Positions 52,461-63,296 of a DNA stretch of 64,000 nt are shown one piece after another. The notes under the pieces were generated by a model, which had not been told where the DNA came from, searched no databases, and was given only the letters and a program-made list of their open reading frames with translations. Positions within the stretch are counted from its first letter, which is position 1. Each line of letters opens with the position of its first letter. Made by a program: the position numbers and the translations under genes. The DNA is from Nodosilinea sp. FACHB-141 (GTDB lineage Bacteria > Cyanobacteriota > Cyanobacteriia > Phormidesmidales > Phormidesmidaceae), in contig NZ_JACJPP010000007.1 in the NCBI RefSeq assembly GCF_014696135.1, positions 496,001 to 560,000 of the forward strand, written 5' to 3'.

Positions 52461-52514
52461 GCTGGACGGGGGTTAAAATCTCCCGCTCAGTATGCCCGCA
52501 TCGTGCTGCAAGCC

Positions 52515-52793
52515 CTACCGACGCGCCCTGGGTAAACGCTGGGTGCCGCTGCGCCTAAAGAGACTGCCCAGGGGCAGCCGTCTCGGGTTGAGCTGTCGCA
52601 GGGGTGCCGGCAGTTCTAAGGTGGTGGTGGGCTCACCCCCAGGCGTCATCCACCATGCGTTGATGGTGCCTCCGGCAAAACCGGCCACTGCCCCCAGCAA
52701 AATGCTGGGCACCACGCCATAGCCCAGCAGCAAGAATATAAATAGAAAGGCCAGCCAAATTTTTAGCGCTGGTGGAATAATTTTGTCGGCCAC
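52515..52793 (-). CDS. Small membrane protein
   Basis: A 92-residue protein with two adjacent hydrophobic stretches, WLAFLFIFLLLGYGVVPSIL and LGAVAGFAGGTINAWWM (about 13-50), and a basic, Arg-rich tail. I do not recognise the family. It lies between dprA and the APH/ATPase gene on the same strand with 54 and 42-base gaps, so the three may share transcripts. Confidence 0.6.
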   Translation of the reverse strand: MADKIIPPALKIWLAFLFIFLLLGYGVVPSILLGAVAGFAGGTINAWWMTPGGEPTTTLELPAPLRQLNPRRLPLGSLFRRSGTQRLPRARR

Positions 52794-52835
52794 CGGTACA
52801 TCCTCTTTGGGGCGCTAGTGAGGCTAGGCAAGTGC

Positions 52836-54371
52836 CTATGCCCCTACTATAGCGGCTATTTGCTGGGGCACCGCTTGGGTCGTATCGATCGCCTGCACCA
52901 GCGGCTGCTCGACCTCAGTAAAGGGCTCCATGTGCTGGCGTTGAAGCACCGCTACAGTCGCATCAGCAATATCCCCCGCGCGATCGCGCACCCGCTGCTC
53001 CAATACCTCAAGGGGAGCCGTGCAGTGCAGAATGCTCACCGGCAGTTCCGCCTGCTGAATGGTCTCAATTGCGGTTTGGCGCAAAGCTTGGCGATCGTAC
53101 TTGGCGTCGAGAATCACTGGGTAGCCGGTCTGAGCCAGGGCAATGCCAAGGGTGAGGAGGCGATCGTAAGTCTTCTCCGTCATCTCTGGGGTGTAGAGGC
53201 TGTCATCGCCCCGCTGGTCTAAGGGCACCCCGGCCAGGTGCTTGCGCACCGCATCGCTGCGCAGGTGAATGGCATTGATGTGACTAGCCAACTGCCGAGC
53301 GGTGGTGGACTTGCCCGAGCCAGACAGCCCGGCCATTATGTAGATTGCACCGCTGCGGGGTTGGCACACCGACCAGGCGAGGCGGTAGTAGCCAGCCGCC
53401 GTCTCAGCCGCTTGCTGCTTGGTCGCTTCATCCACTGACGGATCGCCGAGCAAAAATGAGGTCACCTTGGCTCGCACGTAGGCCTGGCGGCTAATGTACA
53501 GGGGCAGCAGCTGCACCCCTTCCCAGTCGCCGGTGCGCTCTACGTAGTGATTCAAAAACACCGTGGCCAGTGTGGCGCAGTCCTTAGATAGCAAATCCAT
53601 CACCACAAAGCCGACGTCGTACATCACATCGACGTAGCGAAAGGGCTCGTTAAACTCAATGCAGTCAAAGAGATAGAGCTGCCCTTGCCAGCGACACAGA
53701 TTATTGAGGTGCAGGTCGCCGTGGCAGGCGCGAATCCAGTTTTGTTCAACCCGCCGTTCAAACAGATCGCCATGGGCCGCGAAGAAAGAGTCGGTGTAGG
53801 TCTTGGTCTCATCGAACTGGGTTTGGGTCTGAGGGCCGCCGATAAAGCCAGTGGTTTGCTGGTAGTTTTCGTCAAAGGCCTGGCGAATCTGCTCTACCGC
53901 ACCAAAGGTGCGAATGTGGTCATTGGTTTCGGCCCCCAGGTGAAAGTCAGCCACGGCCGTTGCTAGCTCTGCCATCAGGGATTCGGTGAGTTCGCCGCGA
54001 TCGAACAGGGCGCTCAGCAGCGTATCCTGCGGGAACTGCACCATTTTGACGGCATACTCCACGGTCGTGCCGCTGCCGAGGTGATAGGTCTCTCCGGTTT
54101 GGCCCAGAGCGACTACTTCTAAGTAAAGCGCCCCGGCCCCCCGCTGGTTAAGCCGCAGCTCTTCTTGGCAAAAGTGATGCCGCTTTTCCAGGGTGGAATA
54201 GTCTAGAAAGCCAAAATTTACCGGCTTTTTCACCTTGTAGGCGTAGTCACCAGTCAGCAGCACATAGGACACGTGGGTTTGCAGCAGCCGAATGGGCTCA
54301 ACTACCGGGTGGGGATAAAACTCCGGCTGACTCATCTGCTGAATCAACTCGGGAAGTGCAAAATCGGCCAT
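52836..54371 (-). CDS. Fusion of APH-like kinase and P-loop ATPase
   Basis: A 511-residue two-domain protein. The N-terminal part (about 1-320) is an aminoglycoside-phosphotransferase/choline-kinase-like fold with the catalytic HGDLHLNN and DCIEFN. The C-terminal part (about 335-511) is a nucleotide kinase with Walker A GLSGSGKST, and DLRSDAVRKH-like (here IHLRSDAVRK) and a lid region. This fusion is known in many bacteria and is often named bifunctional aminoglycoside phosphotransferase/ATP-binding protein, but resistance has rarely been shown. The substrate is unknown. Confidence 0.9.
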   Translation of the reverse strand: MADFALPELIQQMSQPEFYPHPVVEPIRLLQTHVSYVLLTGDYAYKVKKPVNFGFLDYSTLEKRHHFCQEELRLNQRGAGALYLEVVALGQTGETYHLGSGTTVEYAVKMVQFPQDTLLSALFDRGELTESLMAELATAVADFHLGAETNDHIRTFGAVEQIRQAFDENYQQTTGFIGGPQTQTQFDETKTYTDSFFAAHGDLFERRVEQNWIRACHGDLHLNNLCRWQGQLYLFDCIEFNEPFRYVDVMYDVGFVVMDLLSKDCATLATVFLNHYVERTGDWEGVQLLPLYISRQAYVRAKVTSFLLGDPSVDEATKQQAAETAAGYYRLAWSVCQPRSGAIYIMAGLSGSGKSTTARQLASHINAIHLRSDAVRKHLAGVPLDQRGDDSLYTPEMTEKTYDRLLTLGIALAQTGYPVILDAKYDRQALRQTAIETIQQAELPVSILHCTAPLEVLEQRVRDRAGDIADATVAVLQRQHMEPFTEVEQPLVQAIDTTQAVPQQIAAIVGA

Positions 54372-54404
54372 ACTCTACCTGCCAAAAACTGCCTAACGCT
54401 ACAA

Positions 54405-54433
54405 AGGGGCCAGGAATGTGTTTCCTAGCCCCT
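54405..54433 (-). terminator. Hairpin downstream of rplY
   Basis: AGGGGC(C)AGGAA (54405-54416) pairs with TTCCT(A)GCCCCT (54422-54433) with one mismatch and a short loop. On the minus strand TTTG follows. It lies 30 bases after the rplY stop codon. Confidence 0.65.
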
Positions 54434-54462
54434 AGGGATTAAAACCTGCCGTATTAGCAAGT

Positions 54463-55059
54463 CTATTCTGCCGCCGCTTCGTCCTCGGTTTCGCCGTCAG
54501 CCATGCGGCCCTGAAGCACTGTAGCAATGGTTTGAGTTTGGTCGCCAGCTACCACAGCGCCCTCGGGGAGCACCAGGTCAGCCACGGTGAGTGAGTCACC
54601 CACAGCCAGCCCAGACACATCCACCTCAATTACCTCGGGGATGTCGATAGCCTTGCACTTGACCGTAACTTCGTTGATCTCAGTGTTGAGCACACCGCCC
54701 TCGTCTTTCACACCTGTGGGCTCCCCCACAAAGTTGAGCGCTACGCCCACTTCCACAAAATCCTGGGCCTTAACGGCAAAAAAGCTGAGGTGGTACACGA
54801 TTTTCTTCCAGGGGTGAGCCTGAACTTCCCGCAGCAGAGCCTTGCCATTCCAGGGCATATCTGGAATTTTGAGGTCAATCATGGTGTTGTTGACCGCAGC
54901 CTTGCGCAGCAGCAGGTCAGCATCTTTTTGGTTGACAGTCAGCGACACCGACTCAGTGCCCTGGTGGCCGTAAAGGACTACCGGCAGCAGCCCTTCACGG
55001 CGCAGGGCGTTAGGCTTGGCCTTTGCATCGCGCGATTTGCACTCAATAGTCAGTTCCAT
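54463..55059 (-). CDS. rplY: Ribosomal protein L25/Ctc
   Basis: A 198-residue long-form L25 (Ctc/TL5 type). The N-terminal 5S-rRNA-binding domain begins MELTIECKSRDAKAKPNALR and the C-terminal TL5 domain ends in an acidic tail (DGETEDEAAAE). ATG 55059 is the family-typical start; a run of G (GGGGGA) lies just upstream. It binds 5S rRNA in the large subunit and in some bacteria responds to stress. It follows purA on the same strand after 49 bases and is probably co-transcribed. Confidence 0.93.
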   Translation of the reverse strand: MELTIECKSRDAKAKPNALRREGLLPVVLYGHQGTESVSLTVNQKDADLLLRKAAVNNTMIDLKIPDMPWNGKALLREVQAHPWKKIVYHLSFFAVKAQDFVEVGVALNFVGEPTGVKDEGGVLNTEINEVTVKCKAIDIPEVIEVDVSGLAVGDSLTVADLVLPEGAVVAGDQTQTIATVLQGRMADGETEDEAAAE

Positions 55060-55108
55060 GGAAAATCCCCCCGTTAAAAATAAATTCAAAAAACAAACTT
55101 GCCAAGCC

Positions 55109-56776
<1,668 letters not shown>

Positions 56777-57844
56777 GTGAGTCTATATGCTGAACTACAC
56801 CGTCATCTAGGCGGTTCTGTTGTACCCCGAGTCCTGTGGCGCTATTTTGAGCGCAATCGCCCCGATCTGTCGGGCCAGTTTGCTGATTACCCAGCGTTTG
56901 AGCAGTTTTACACCCGTCCCCGGAATACTCTTGCGGAGTATCTAGAGCTGCATACCCTCGTCGAGAGTGTGCAAACCTACGAGGCCTTACCCTACTTCAT
57001 CTATCGCCTGATTCGGGGTGCCTACATTTTTGAAAACCTGGCCTACTTAGAGCTGCGCTATACCCCCTACCTGCGCACCCCTGAGCATTTGACCCAGAAC
57101 CAGCGCATTGAGGCGATGGCCGAGATTGTAGAAATTGTCGGGCGAGCCAGCCAGCAGCCTGAGTATCCCATTGTGACCAAGCAGATTCTCTGTATGCACT
57201 CGCGGCTGCCCCACGAGGTGAACCAGGCAATTGTGGAACTGGCGGGGCAATATCCCGAATATGTGTGTGCGGTCGATGTGGCGGGCGGTGACGCGAAGTA
57301 CGGCGATCGCATCGACGAGTTTACCCAGCTCTACCAGCGCGCCCAGGATCTAGGCCTCAAAACCACCGGCCACCTCTACGAAACCGTCGATGGCGACCAT
57401 CCCAAATTGCTGCCCTACCTGATGCGCATTGGCCACGGCATTCAAATTCCGCTGCGGCACCCGGAGCTACTGCCTGAGGTAGCGGCGCGGGGGCAGTGCC
57501 TGGAGGTGTGCCCCACCACCTACCTCAAGACCGGCACCCTAGACGAAATCAGCCAGCTCAAAGTCGTGTTCGATCGCTGCTTTGAGGCCGGGGTCGATAT
57601 TGCTATCTGCACCGACAACGCCGGGCTGCACAACGTGCGCCTGCCCTTTGAGTACGAAAACCTGCTCACCCACGACGTCATCGGCTTTGAGGAGCTGCAA
57701 GCTTGCCAGGAAGCGGCCTTTCGCCACGCCTTCGCCTGGCCTCACAGCCAGCCCCCCTCCACGCTGCTGACCGACATGCTGCAAGTGCCGCCCGTCAGCC
57801 CCCTACCCACTAGGGAGTTGGCTGAGAGGGGCTCGCTGTCTTAA
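56777..57844 (+). CDS. Adenosine deaminase-like protein
   Basis: A 355-residue metal-dependent amidohydrolase. HRHLGG (His8, His10), GHLYE (His199 and Glu202, the proton donor) and IGHGI (His220) are the zinc and catalytic residues. The usual final motif TDDP reads TDNAG, so the second Asp is Asn281. Translation starts at GTG 56777 with GGAGG eight bases upstream. It would remove the amino group from adenosine or a modified adenine nucleoside or nucleotide; ADAL-type N6-methyl-AMP deaminases have a related motif. The AraC-type regulator gene follows 108 bases downstream. Confidence 0.85.
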   Translation: MSLYAELHRHLGGSVVPRVLWRYFERNRPDLSGQFADYPAFEQFYTRPRNTLAEYLELHTLVESVQTYEALPYFIYRLIRGAYIFENLAYLELRYTPYLRTPEHLTQNQRIEAMAEIVEIVGRASQQPEYPIVTKQILCMHSRLPHEVNQAIVELAGQYPEYVCAVDVAGGDAKYGDRIDEFTQLYQRAQDLGLKTTGHLYETVDGDHPKLLPYLMRIGHGIQIPLRHPELLPEVAARGQCLEVCPTTYLKTGTLDEISQLKVVFDRCFEAGVDIAICTDNAGLHNVRLPFEYENLLTHDVIGFEELQACQEAAFRHAFAWPHSQPPSTLLTDMLQVPPVSPLPTRELAERGSLS

Positions 57845-57952
57845 CAGGCCTGTTCTAAACTAAGGTTGCACCGGTTTTGGTCGCATTTCTGGCAATGCTG
57901 CTGGGGCTGGAGCAATAGGTTCGCAACACCGTTTAAGCAGCGGGGCTAGGGT

Positions 57953-58849
57953 ATGCCACCTCGACTTCTATCTACGGCTAGCCAAGTGCAGAGCCTGTTT
58001 ACGGCCCCGCCGCTGTTGTCTACCCAGGGCTTTTGCTGGCATGGTGCTCACGTAGACTGTCGCTGGGAACCGCCTGGAGCCATTGAGGAAGAGGTGTCTA
58101 CGCCCTGGCACAGCGTTGTGTTATTTACTCAGTTCCCTGAATCAGAACCGGTCTGGGCAGAACGCTCGATCGATGGACGATTCAAATCAGAGCGGGTGCA
58201 TCCGGGGGACATTTTGGTGCTGCCCGCTGGGGTGGGGCAGCGATCGCGCTGGAATGTCCCCGGCGAATTTATGAACCTAGTCTTTGAGACTGCTGCCCTA
58301 GGGCGATCGCTCGACGAAGCTGCCGACGGCACCACCTTTGAGCTCATACCTCACTTTGCTACTCAAGACCTCTTGGTGTTACAGCTAGGGCTGTGTCTCA
58401 GGCGGGTGCTCCAAAGTGGTGGTGAGCGTCTCTACGCCGAAGCGCTCACCACGGCCCTGGCCGTGCATCTGCTGCAAACCTATGCCACTCGCAAGCCACA
58501 GCTCAAAACCTATGGCAACGGTCTGGCTAAGCCTCAGCTAGAGCGGGTGATGGACTACATTCACAGCCACTTAGATGCTGACTTGAGCCTAGAGACCCTG
58601 TCCACCCTGGTGGGGATGAGCGCCCACTACTTTGCCCAACTGTTTAAGCAGTCCACTGGGGTCGCGCCCCACCAGTACGTCATTCGCTGCCGGGTACAGC
58701 AGGCCAAAACGCTGCTGGCTCAGCCCGACCTCCCCATTGCCGATATTGCCTGCCGGGTAGGCTTTGCCCACCAGAGCCACCTCAACCGTCACTTTAGGCG
58801 GCTGGTGGGCACGACCCCTGGCCAATGGCGGCAGGCAAACCGTTTCTAG
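57953..58849 (+). CDS. AraC-family transcriptional regulator
   Basis: A 298-residue regulator. The N-terminal half is a cupin-like ligand domain (VHPGDILVLPAGVGQRSRW). The C-terminal 100 residues hold two helix-turn-helix motifs: LETLSTLVGMSAHYFAQLFK and IADIACRVGFAHQSHLNRHF, with the family signature FRRLVGTTPGQWRQ. It probably activates nearby or distant genes in response to a small ligand. The deaminase gene lies upstream and ndhH downstream, both on the same strand. Confidence 0.92.
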   Translation: MPPRLLSTASQVQSLFTAPPLLSTQGFCWHGAHVDCRWEPPGAIEEEVSTPWHSVVLFTQFPESEPVWAERSIDGRFKSERVHPGDILVLPAGVGQRSRWNVPGEFMNLVFETAALGRSLDEAADGTTFELIPHFATQDLLVLQLGLCLRRVLQSGGERLYAEALTTALAVHLLQTYATRKPQLKTYGNGLAKPQLERVMDYIHSHLDADLSLETLSTLVGMSAHYFAQLFKQSTGVAPHQYVIRCRVQQAKTLLAQPDLPIADIACRVGFAHQSHLNRHFRRLVGTTPGQWRQANRF

Positions 58850-59062
58850 GGCCGCTCTGTTGTCGTCATTAGGGTTGGCTTTGGCGTTTGGGTAATACCT
58901 GCATCGAACAGTGAGCCAAGAGCTTTGCATAGCCTCTTGCCGTGAGGGTAGAGGTTAGGCGCGGCGATCGGAAGTTTGTGCAAACCAGCGGAAGAACTTG
59001 CAAGACAGAGCGCGATCGCCCTGGCGATACTAAAACCATGCGCTCTGACTGGAGAAACGCCC

Positions 59063-60247
59063 ATGGTGCTGCTTGAAACTCGAACCGAACCTATGGTGAT
59101 TAACTTCGGCCCTCATCATCCCTCCATGCACGGTTGCTTTCGGATTATGGTCACCCTCGACGGCGAAGATGTGATCGACTGCGAACCCGTGATCGGCTAC
59201 CTGCATCGCGGCATGGAGAAAATTGCCGAGAGCCGCACTTCCACCATGTTCATCCCCTACACCAGCCGGTGGGACTACTACGGTGGCTTGTTCAATGAGG
59301 CCGTCACCGTCAACGCCGTAGAAAAGCTGGCGGATATTGAGGTGCCCAAGCGGGCCAGCTACATTCGCGTGATTTTGCTAGAGCTGACCCGCCTGGTCAA
59401 TCACCTGCTGTGGATCGGCCCCTTTGTGATGGATATGGGGGCGCAGACGCTGTTTTTCTATGCGCTGCGCGATCGCGAACCCATTCTCGATTTGTTTGAG
59501 GCGGTGAGCGGCTACCGCATGGTCAACCACAACTATTTCCGGGTGGGGGGTGTGGCTGCTGACCTGCCCTACGGCTGGACGGAGAAATGCCAAGACTTTG
59601 TGGATTACCTGGCCCCCAAGCTCGACGAGTACGAGCGCTTGGTCACCGACAACCCAGTGTTTCGCCGTCGCTGCGAAGGGCTGGGCGTCGTCACCCGCGA
59701 TGAGGCTATAGGCTGGGGCTGCTCTGGCCCCATGCTGCGGGCTTCTGGCGTCCAGTGGGATCTGCGCAAAGTCGATCATTACGAATGCTATGACGACTTT
59801 GACTGGCAGGTAGCCTGGCAGACCGAGGGCGACTGCCTAGCCCGCTACCGGGTGCGTCTAGATGAAATGCGCCAGTCACTCAAGATTATTCAGCAGGCTC
59901 TTGATGGGCTACCAGGCGGTCCCTGGGAAACCCTTGAGGCCAAGCGCTTGGCCGAAGGGCCAAAGTCGCCGTGGGATAGCTTTGACTACCAATTCATTGC
60001 GAGAAAAATTGCCCCCACCTTCAAAATTCCTGCTGGGGAGCACTATGTGCGGGTCGAGTCAGGGCGAGGTGAACTGGGCATTTTTCTGATCGGTAACGAG
60101 ACTCCCATGCCGTGGCGGTGGAAGATTCGCCCTGCTGACTTCAACAATTTGCAGCTACTGCCCTACCTGCTCAAGGGCCAAAAGGTGGCTGATATTTTCG
60201 TTATTCTCGGCAGCATTGACGTGGTCATGGGGTCTGTGGATCGGTAG
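59063..60247 (+). CDS. ndhH: NAD(P)H-quinone oxidoreductase subunit H
   Basis: A 394-residue NdhH, exactly the length of the cyanobacterial protein. [12 protein letters not shown] near residues 14-25 is the family signature, and [19 protein letters not shown] and [13 protein letters not shown] follow. It is the 49-kDa type subunit of the NDH-1 peripheral arm, which lines the quinone site and serves respiration, cyclic electron flow and CO2 uptake. The start ATG 59063 has GGAG eight bases upstream; the longer frame to 58976 is not conserved. It stands alone, as is common for ndhH in cyanobacteria. Confidence 0.96.
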   Translation: MVLLETRTEPMVINFGPHHPSMHGCFRIMVTLDGEDVIDCEPVIGYLHRGMEKIAESRTSTMFIPYTSRWDYYGGLFNEAVTVNAVEKLADIEVPKRASYIRVILLELTRLVNHLLWIGPFVMDMGAQTLFFYALRDREPILDLFEAVSGYRMVNHNYFRVGGVAADLPYGWTEKCQDFVDYLAPKLDEYERLVTDNPVFRRRCEGLGVVTRDEAIGWGCSGPMLRASGVQWDLRKVDHYECYDDFDWQVAWQTEGDCLARYRVRLDEMRQSLKIIQQALDGLPGGPWETLEAKRLAEGPKSPWDSFDYQFIARKIAPTFKIPAGEHYVRVESGRGELGIFLIGNETPMPWRWKIRPADFNNLQLLPYLLKGQKVADIFVILGSIDVVMGSVDR

Positions 60248-60365
60248 AGCGCTAATGCCATGGTCAGCACTCTGGCCAAAGCACAGCATTGGTGCTGGTG
60301 TGGGAACGCGCTATAACGCGTCAATTCGGCTTAGCGCCATCCCTATTGGTCGATGGGTTGGCACA

Positions 60366-60409
60366 TAGCAAACAGGGTTCAGACATCTCTGCCTGAACCC
60401 TGTTTGCTA
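60366..60409. terminator. Strong bidirectional terminator
   Basis: A perfect 17-bp stem, 60366-60382 (TAGCAAACAGGGTTCAG) with its complement at 60393-60409, and a 10-base loop. It lies between the convergent ndhH and rbp genes. On the plus strand it is followed by ATTTAT; on the minus strand by an A/T-rich end. It serves both genes. Confidence 0.85.
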
Positions 60410-60453
60410 TTTATCTAGGTTTGGTCTTTACGAGCAAATCTAGGAGTAGAGGC

Positions 60454-60783
60454 TTAGTAACCGCCGCGGGAGAAGCTGTCGCCACCGCCACGACGACCGC
60501 CGCCGCCACCACCGAAGTTACCACCGCCGCCACCGCGATCTTCACGGGGCTTAGCTTTGTTAACTTTGAGGTCACGGCCCATCCACTCAGCGCCGTCTAG
60601 GGCTTCGATAGCTGCGTTCTCTTCAGAATCGGCAGACATCTCGACGAAGGCGAAGCCGCGCATACGCCCGGTTTCACGATCGGTGGGAAGTTGTACCCGC
60701 TTAACAGACCCGTACTCTGCAAACACAGAGGTTAGGTCTTCGCTGGTAGCGTCATAGGACAGGTTGCCTACGTAGATTGACAT
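60454..60783 (-). CDS. rbp: RRM-type RNA-binding protein with Gly-rich tail
   Basis: A 109-residue protein with one RNA recognition motif: RNP2 IYVGNLS at residues 3-9 and RNP1 RGFAFVEM near 42-49. The tail is Gly- and Arg-rich ([15 protein letters not shown], then [13 protein letters not shown]). This matches the cyanobacterial Rbp family, which binds RNA in cold adaptation and mRNA localisation. Start ATG 60783 has GGAG with seven bases spacing; the frame runs on upstream but is not conserved. The long leader is AT-rich, as expected for a cold-regulated transcript. Confidence 0.95.
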   Translation of the reverse strand: MSIYVGNLSYDATSEDLTSVFAEYGSVKRVQLPTDRETGRMRGFAFVEMSADSEENAAIEALDGAEWMGRDLKVNKAKPREDRGGGGGNFGGGGGGRRGGGDSFSRGGY

Positions 60784-61186
60784 ATCTTTTCTCCAAAAAT
60801 TAAAGGATGTGCAGAGCAAAATTTCGGAGAGAAGTCTGTCAATGGAAAAACGGAAAAATTCGTTAGTACTAGAAACAAATGCTGCTAACCGATCTCTATA
60901 TCTCTGGAGACACCCTAGCACGTTTGAAAAGCTGGTGGAACCCTAGAGGGTCAAATCGCTCAATAAAAACTAGTTATGGAGTGACAAACCCCGTGCAACC
61001 GTATATCTAGCGTTTTAATTGTAAAGTTTTGTATGTTTTGATGGTGCCAACTTTTGGACAAATTACTTGCTCCAGATCAGTTTTTAGCCGCCTTACCAAC
61101 CTGTTCGAGGGGAAAGGGCAGCAGGTGACGCCCGGTTTCCTGAACCATCCCCGTGGGAGAATGGGCATTTAACTGAGATTTCACCT
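60784..61186. other. Divergent region between rbp and trx
   Basis: A 403-base gap. The first 150 bases form the probable leader of rbp, AT-rich and with little structure; such leaders mediate cold induction in this family. Further on lie the promoters of both genes; TGTAAAGTTTTGTATG near 61020-61035 is a possible -10 region. No additional gene is supported. Confidence 0.4.
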
Positions 61187-61510
61187 ATGCCTGCTGCATA
61201 CATTGAAAACGAAACCGAGTTTGATGCGCTTCTAAGTGCAGAGTCGTTATTTGTGGTCGATTGCACAGCGGCCTGGTGTGGCCCCTGCAAGTTGGTGGCC
61301 CCGCTGATGGATCAGCTGGCCGACGAATACGGCGATCGCGTCAAAGTCCTCAAGCTTGATTTAGATGCCAATCAGGCTGTGGCCAAGCGCTACGGCATTC
61401 GCAGCATTCCCGCCGTGATGTTCTTTCAGCAGGGAGACGTAGCGGAAACCTTAGTGGGGGCGAAAAAGTATGACGAATATAGTGAGACCCTAAGTAAGTA
61501 CCTGAGCTAG
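61187..61510 (+). CDS. trx: Thioredoxin
   Basis: A 107-residue thioredoxin with the classical WCGPCK site at residues 30-35, the buried Asp in VVDCTAAW, and the cis-Pro in IRSIPAVMFF. It reduces disulfides in target proteins, including peroxiredoxins such as those encoded near 23.7 and 34 kb. An additional Cys (VDCTAA) precedes the site, as in some cyanobacterial m-type thioredoxins. The gene is upstream of glgA with a 199-base gap. Confidence 0.94.
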   Translation: MPAAYIENETEFDALLSAESLFVVDCTAAWCGPCKLVAPLMDQLADEYGDRVKVLKLDLDANQAVAKRYGIRSIPAVMFFQQGDVAETLVGAKKYDEYSETLSKYLS

Positions 61511-61709
61511 GGCATTTGCCTCCGCCCAATCTCTTTAGTCGCCAACGTTGTAGGCGCAGGTCGCGATGGTTTAGGGCCAGTTGACCAAACCGCTCGTGGA
61601 TAGAGCAACTGGCCAAGCTGCGATCGAGGGTTAAGGGCAGATCTAGGCATAACGTCCACACCCCCGTAGACTGAGGACAACCGATTGATCCAACAGCAGG
61701 GCGGGCGAT

Positions 61710-63191
61710 ATGGAAATTCTTTTTGTAGCAGCGGAAGCGGCACCCCTGGCTAAGGTCGGCGGTATGGGTGACGTCGTGGGTTCCCTGCCTAAAGTGCTGC
61801 GCAAAATGGGGCACGACGTGCGCATCTTCATGCCCTACTACGGCTTTTTGCCTGACAAGGTCGATATTCCTGAAGAGCCGGTGTGGAAAGGCACCGCCAT
61901 GTTTAACGACTTTGCGGTGTACGAGACTACTCTGCCTGAGTCTGACGTGCCGGTGTATCTGTTTGGTCACCCCGCCTTTGACCCCCGTAAGGTTTATGGT
62001 GGCGATGATGAAGCCTGGCGGTTTACCTTTTTTGCCAACGGCGCGGCTGAGTTTGCCTGGAACTACTGGAAGCCTCAGATTATTCACTGCCACGACTGGC
62101 ACACGGGCATGATTCCAGTGTGGATGCAGCAGTCGCCCGACATTAGCACGGTGTTTACCATCCACAACCTGGCTTACCAAGGGCCGTGGCGGTGGGAGCT
62201 AGAGCGCATTACCTGGTGCCCGTGGTACATGCAGGGGCACAACACTATGGCGGCGGCGGTGCAGGCTGCCGATCGCGTCAACACGGTGTCGCCCACCTAC
62301 GCCCAGCAGATCAAAACTCCCGACTATGGCGAAGAGCTAGAGGGGTTGCTGTCGTTTATCAGCGGCAAGCTAGGCGGCATTCTTAATGGCATCGATGACG
62401 AGTCCTACGACCCGGCCACTGACAGATATATCGTTAAAAACTTTACCCCTGACAGCCTCGAAAATCGCCGCGCCAACAAGATAGCGATTCAAGAAGAACT
62501 GGGCCTAGAGGTCAACTCAAAAGCCTTTTTGGTAGGCCTAGTGGGTCGCCTGGTGGAGCAGAAAGGGCTGGATCTGATTCTGCAAATTTTGGACCGCTTT
62601 CTCTCCTACACCGACGCGCAGTTTATTCTGCTGGGCACGGGCGATCGCTACTACGAAACCCAGCTCTGGCAGATGGCTAGCCGCTACCGGGGTCGCATGG
62701 CCACCTACCTCCTCTACAGCGAGGGGCTAGGCCGCCGCATTTATGCTGGAGCCGACGCGTTTCTAATGCCGTCGCGGTTTGAGCCCTGCGGCATCAGCCA
62801 GATGATTGCCATGCGCTACGGCTGCATTCCGGTGGTGCGGCGCACGGGTGGTTTGGTGGATACGGTGCAGCACCACGACCCCGAGCACCACACGGGCACG
62901 GGCTACTGCTTTGACCGCTACGAGCCGCTGGACCTGTTTACCTGCCTGATTCGCGCCTGGGAGGGCTACCGCTTTAAGGATGCCTGGCGGGCGCTACAGC
63001 GGCGGGCCATGGAGCAAGACTTTAGCTGGGACAAATCGGCGATCGATTACGTCAAGCTCTACAGCGAAATGCTGGGGATCGACTTTAAAGACCAGCTGTC
63101 TAAGCCCGAGCTAGCCCCAGCTACGACCTCTCCCCAGGAGCCGCTAGCGGTGGTGGATGCGACTCTACCCAAATCTCCGCTAGCAAAGTAG
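61710..63191 (+). CDS. glgA: Glycogen synthase (ADP-glucose)
   Basis: A 493-residue GT5 glycosyltransferase. The ADP-glucose motif [10 protein letters not shown] is at residues 15-24; HCHDWHTG, the IHNLAYQG block, [12 protein letters not shown], and [17 protein letters not shown] complete the family signature. It elongates alpha-1,4-glucan chains in glycogen. Cyanobacteria often carry two glgA genes; this one is of the KVGGMGD type, and the second is not in the window. A short Pro/Ala-rich tail (about 470-493) is not conserved. A GH57 gene elsewhere in the window could act on the same polymer. Confidence 0.95.
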   Translation: MEILFVAAEAAPLAKVGGMGDVVGSLPKVLRKMGHDVRIFMPYYGFLPDKVDIPEEPVWKGTAMFNDFAVYETTLPESDVPVYLFGHPAFDPRKVYGGDDEAWRFTFFANGAAEFAWNYWKPQIIHCHDWHTGMIPVWMQQSPDISTVFTIHNLAYQGPWRWELERITWCPWYMQGHNTMAAAVQAADRVNTVSPTYAQQIKTPDYGEELEGLLSFISGKLGGILNGIDDESYDPATDRYIVKNFTPDSLENRRANKIAIQEELGLEVNSKAFLVGLVGRLVEQKGLDLILQILDRFLSYTDAQFILLGTGDRYYETQLWQMASRYRGRMATYLLYSEGLGRRIYAGADAFLMPSRFEPCGISQMIAMRYGCIPVVRRTGGLVDTVQHHDPEHHTGTGYCFDRYEPLDLFTCLIRAWEGYRFKDAWRALQRRAMEQDFSWDKSAIDYVKLYSEMLGIDFKDQLSKPELAPATTSPQEPLAVVDATLPKSPLAK

Positions 63192-63296
63192 AGCGGCGAG
63201 CCCTGCGGGACGGACGGTACTGCTGTCTGTCACTTGTGAGCGGTTTGTAGGGGGGAAAGTGTGGCAGATTAGTGGTTTCTGTTCCACGAGGCACCT

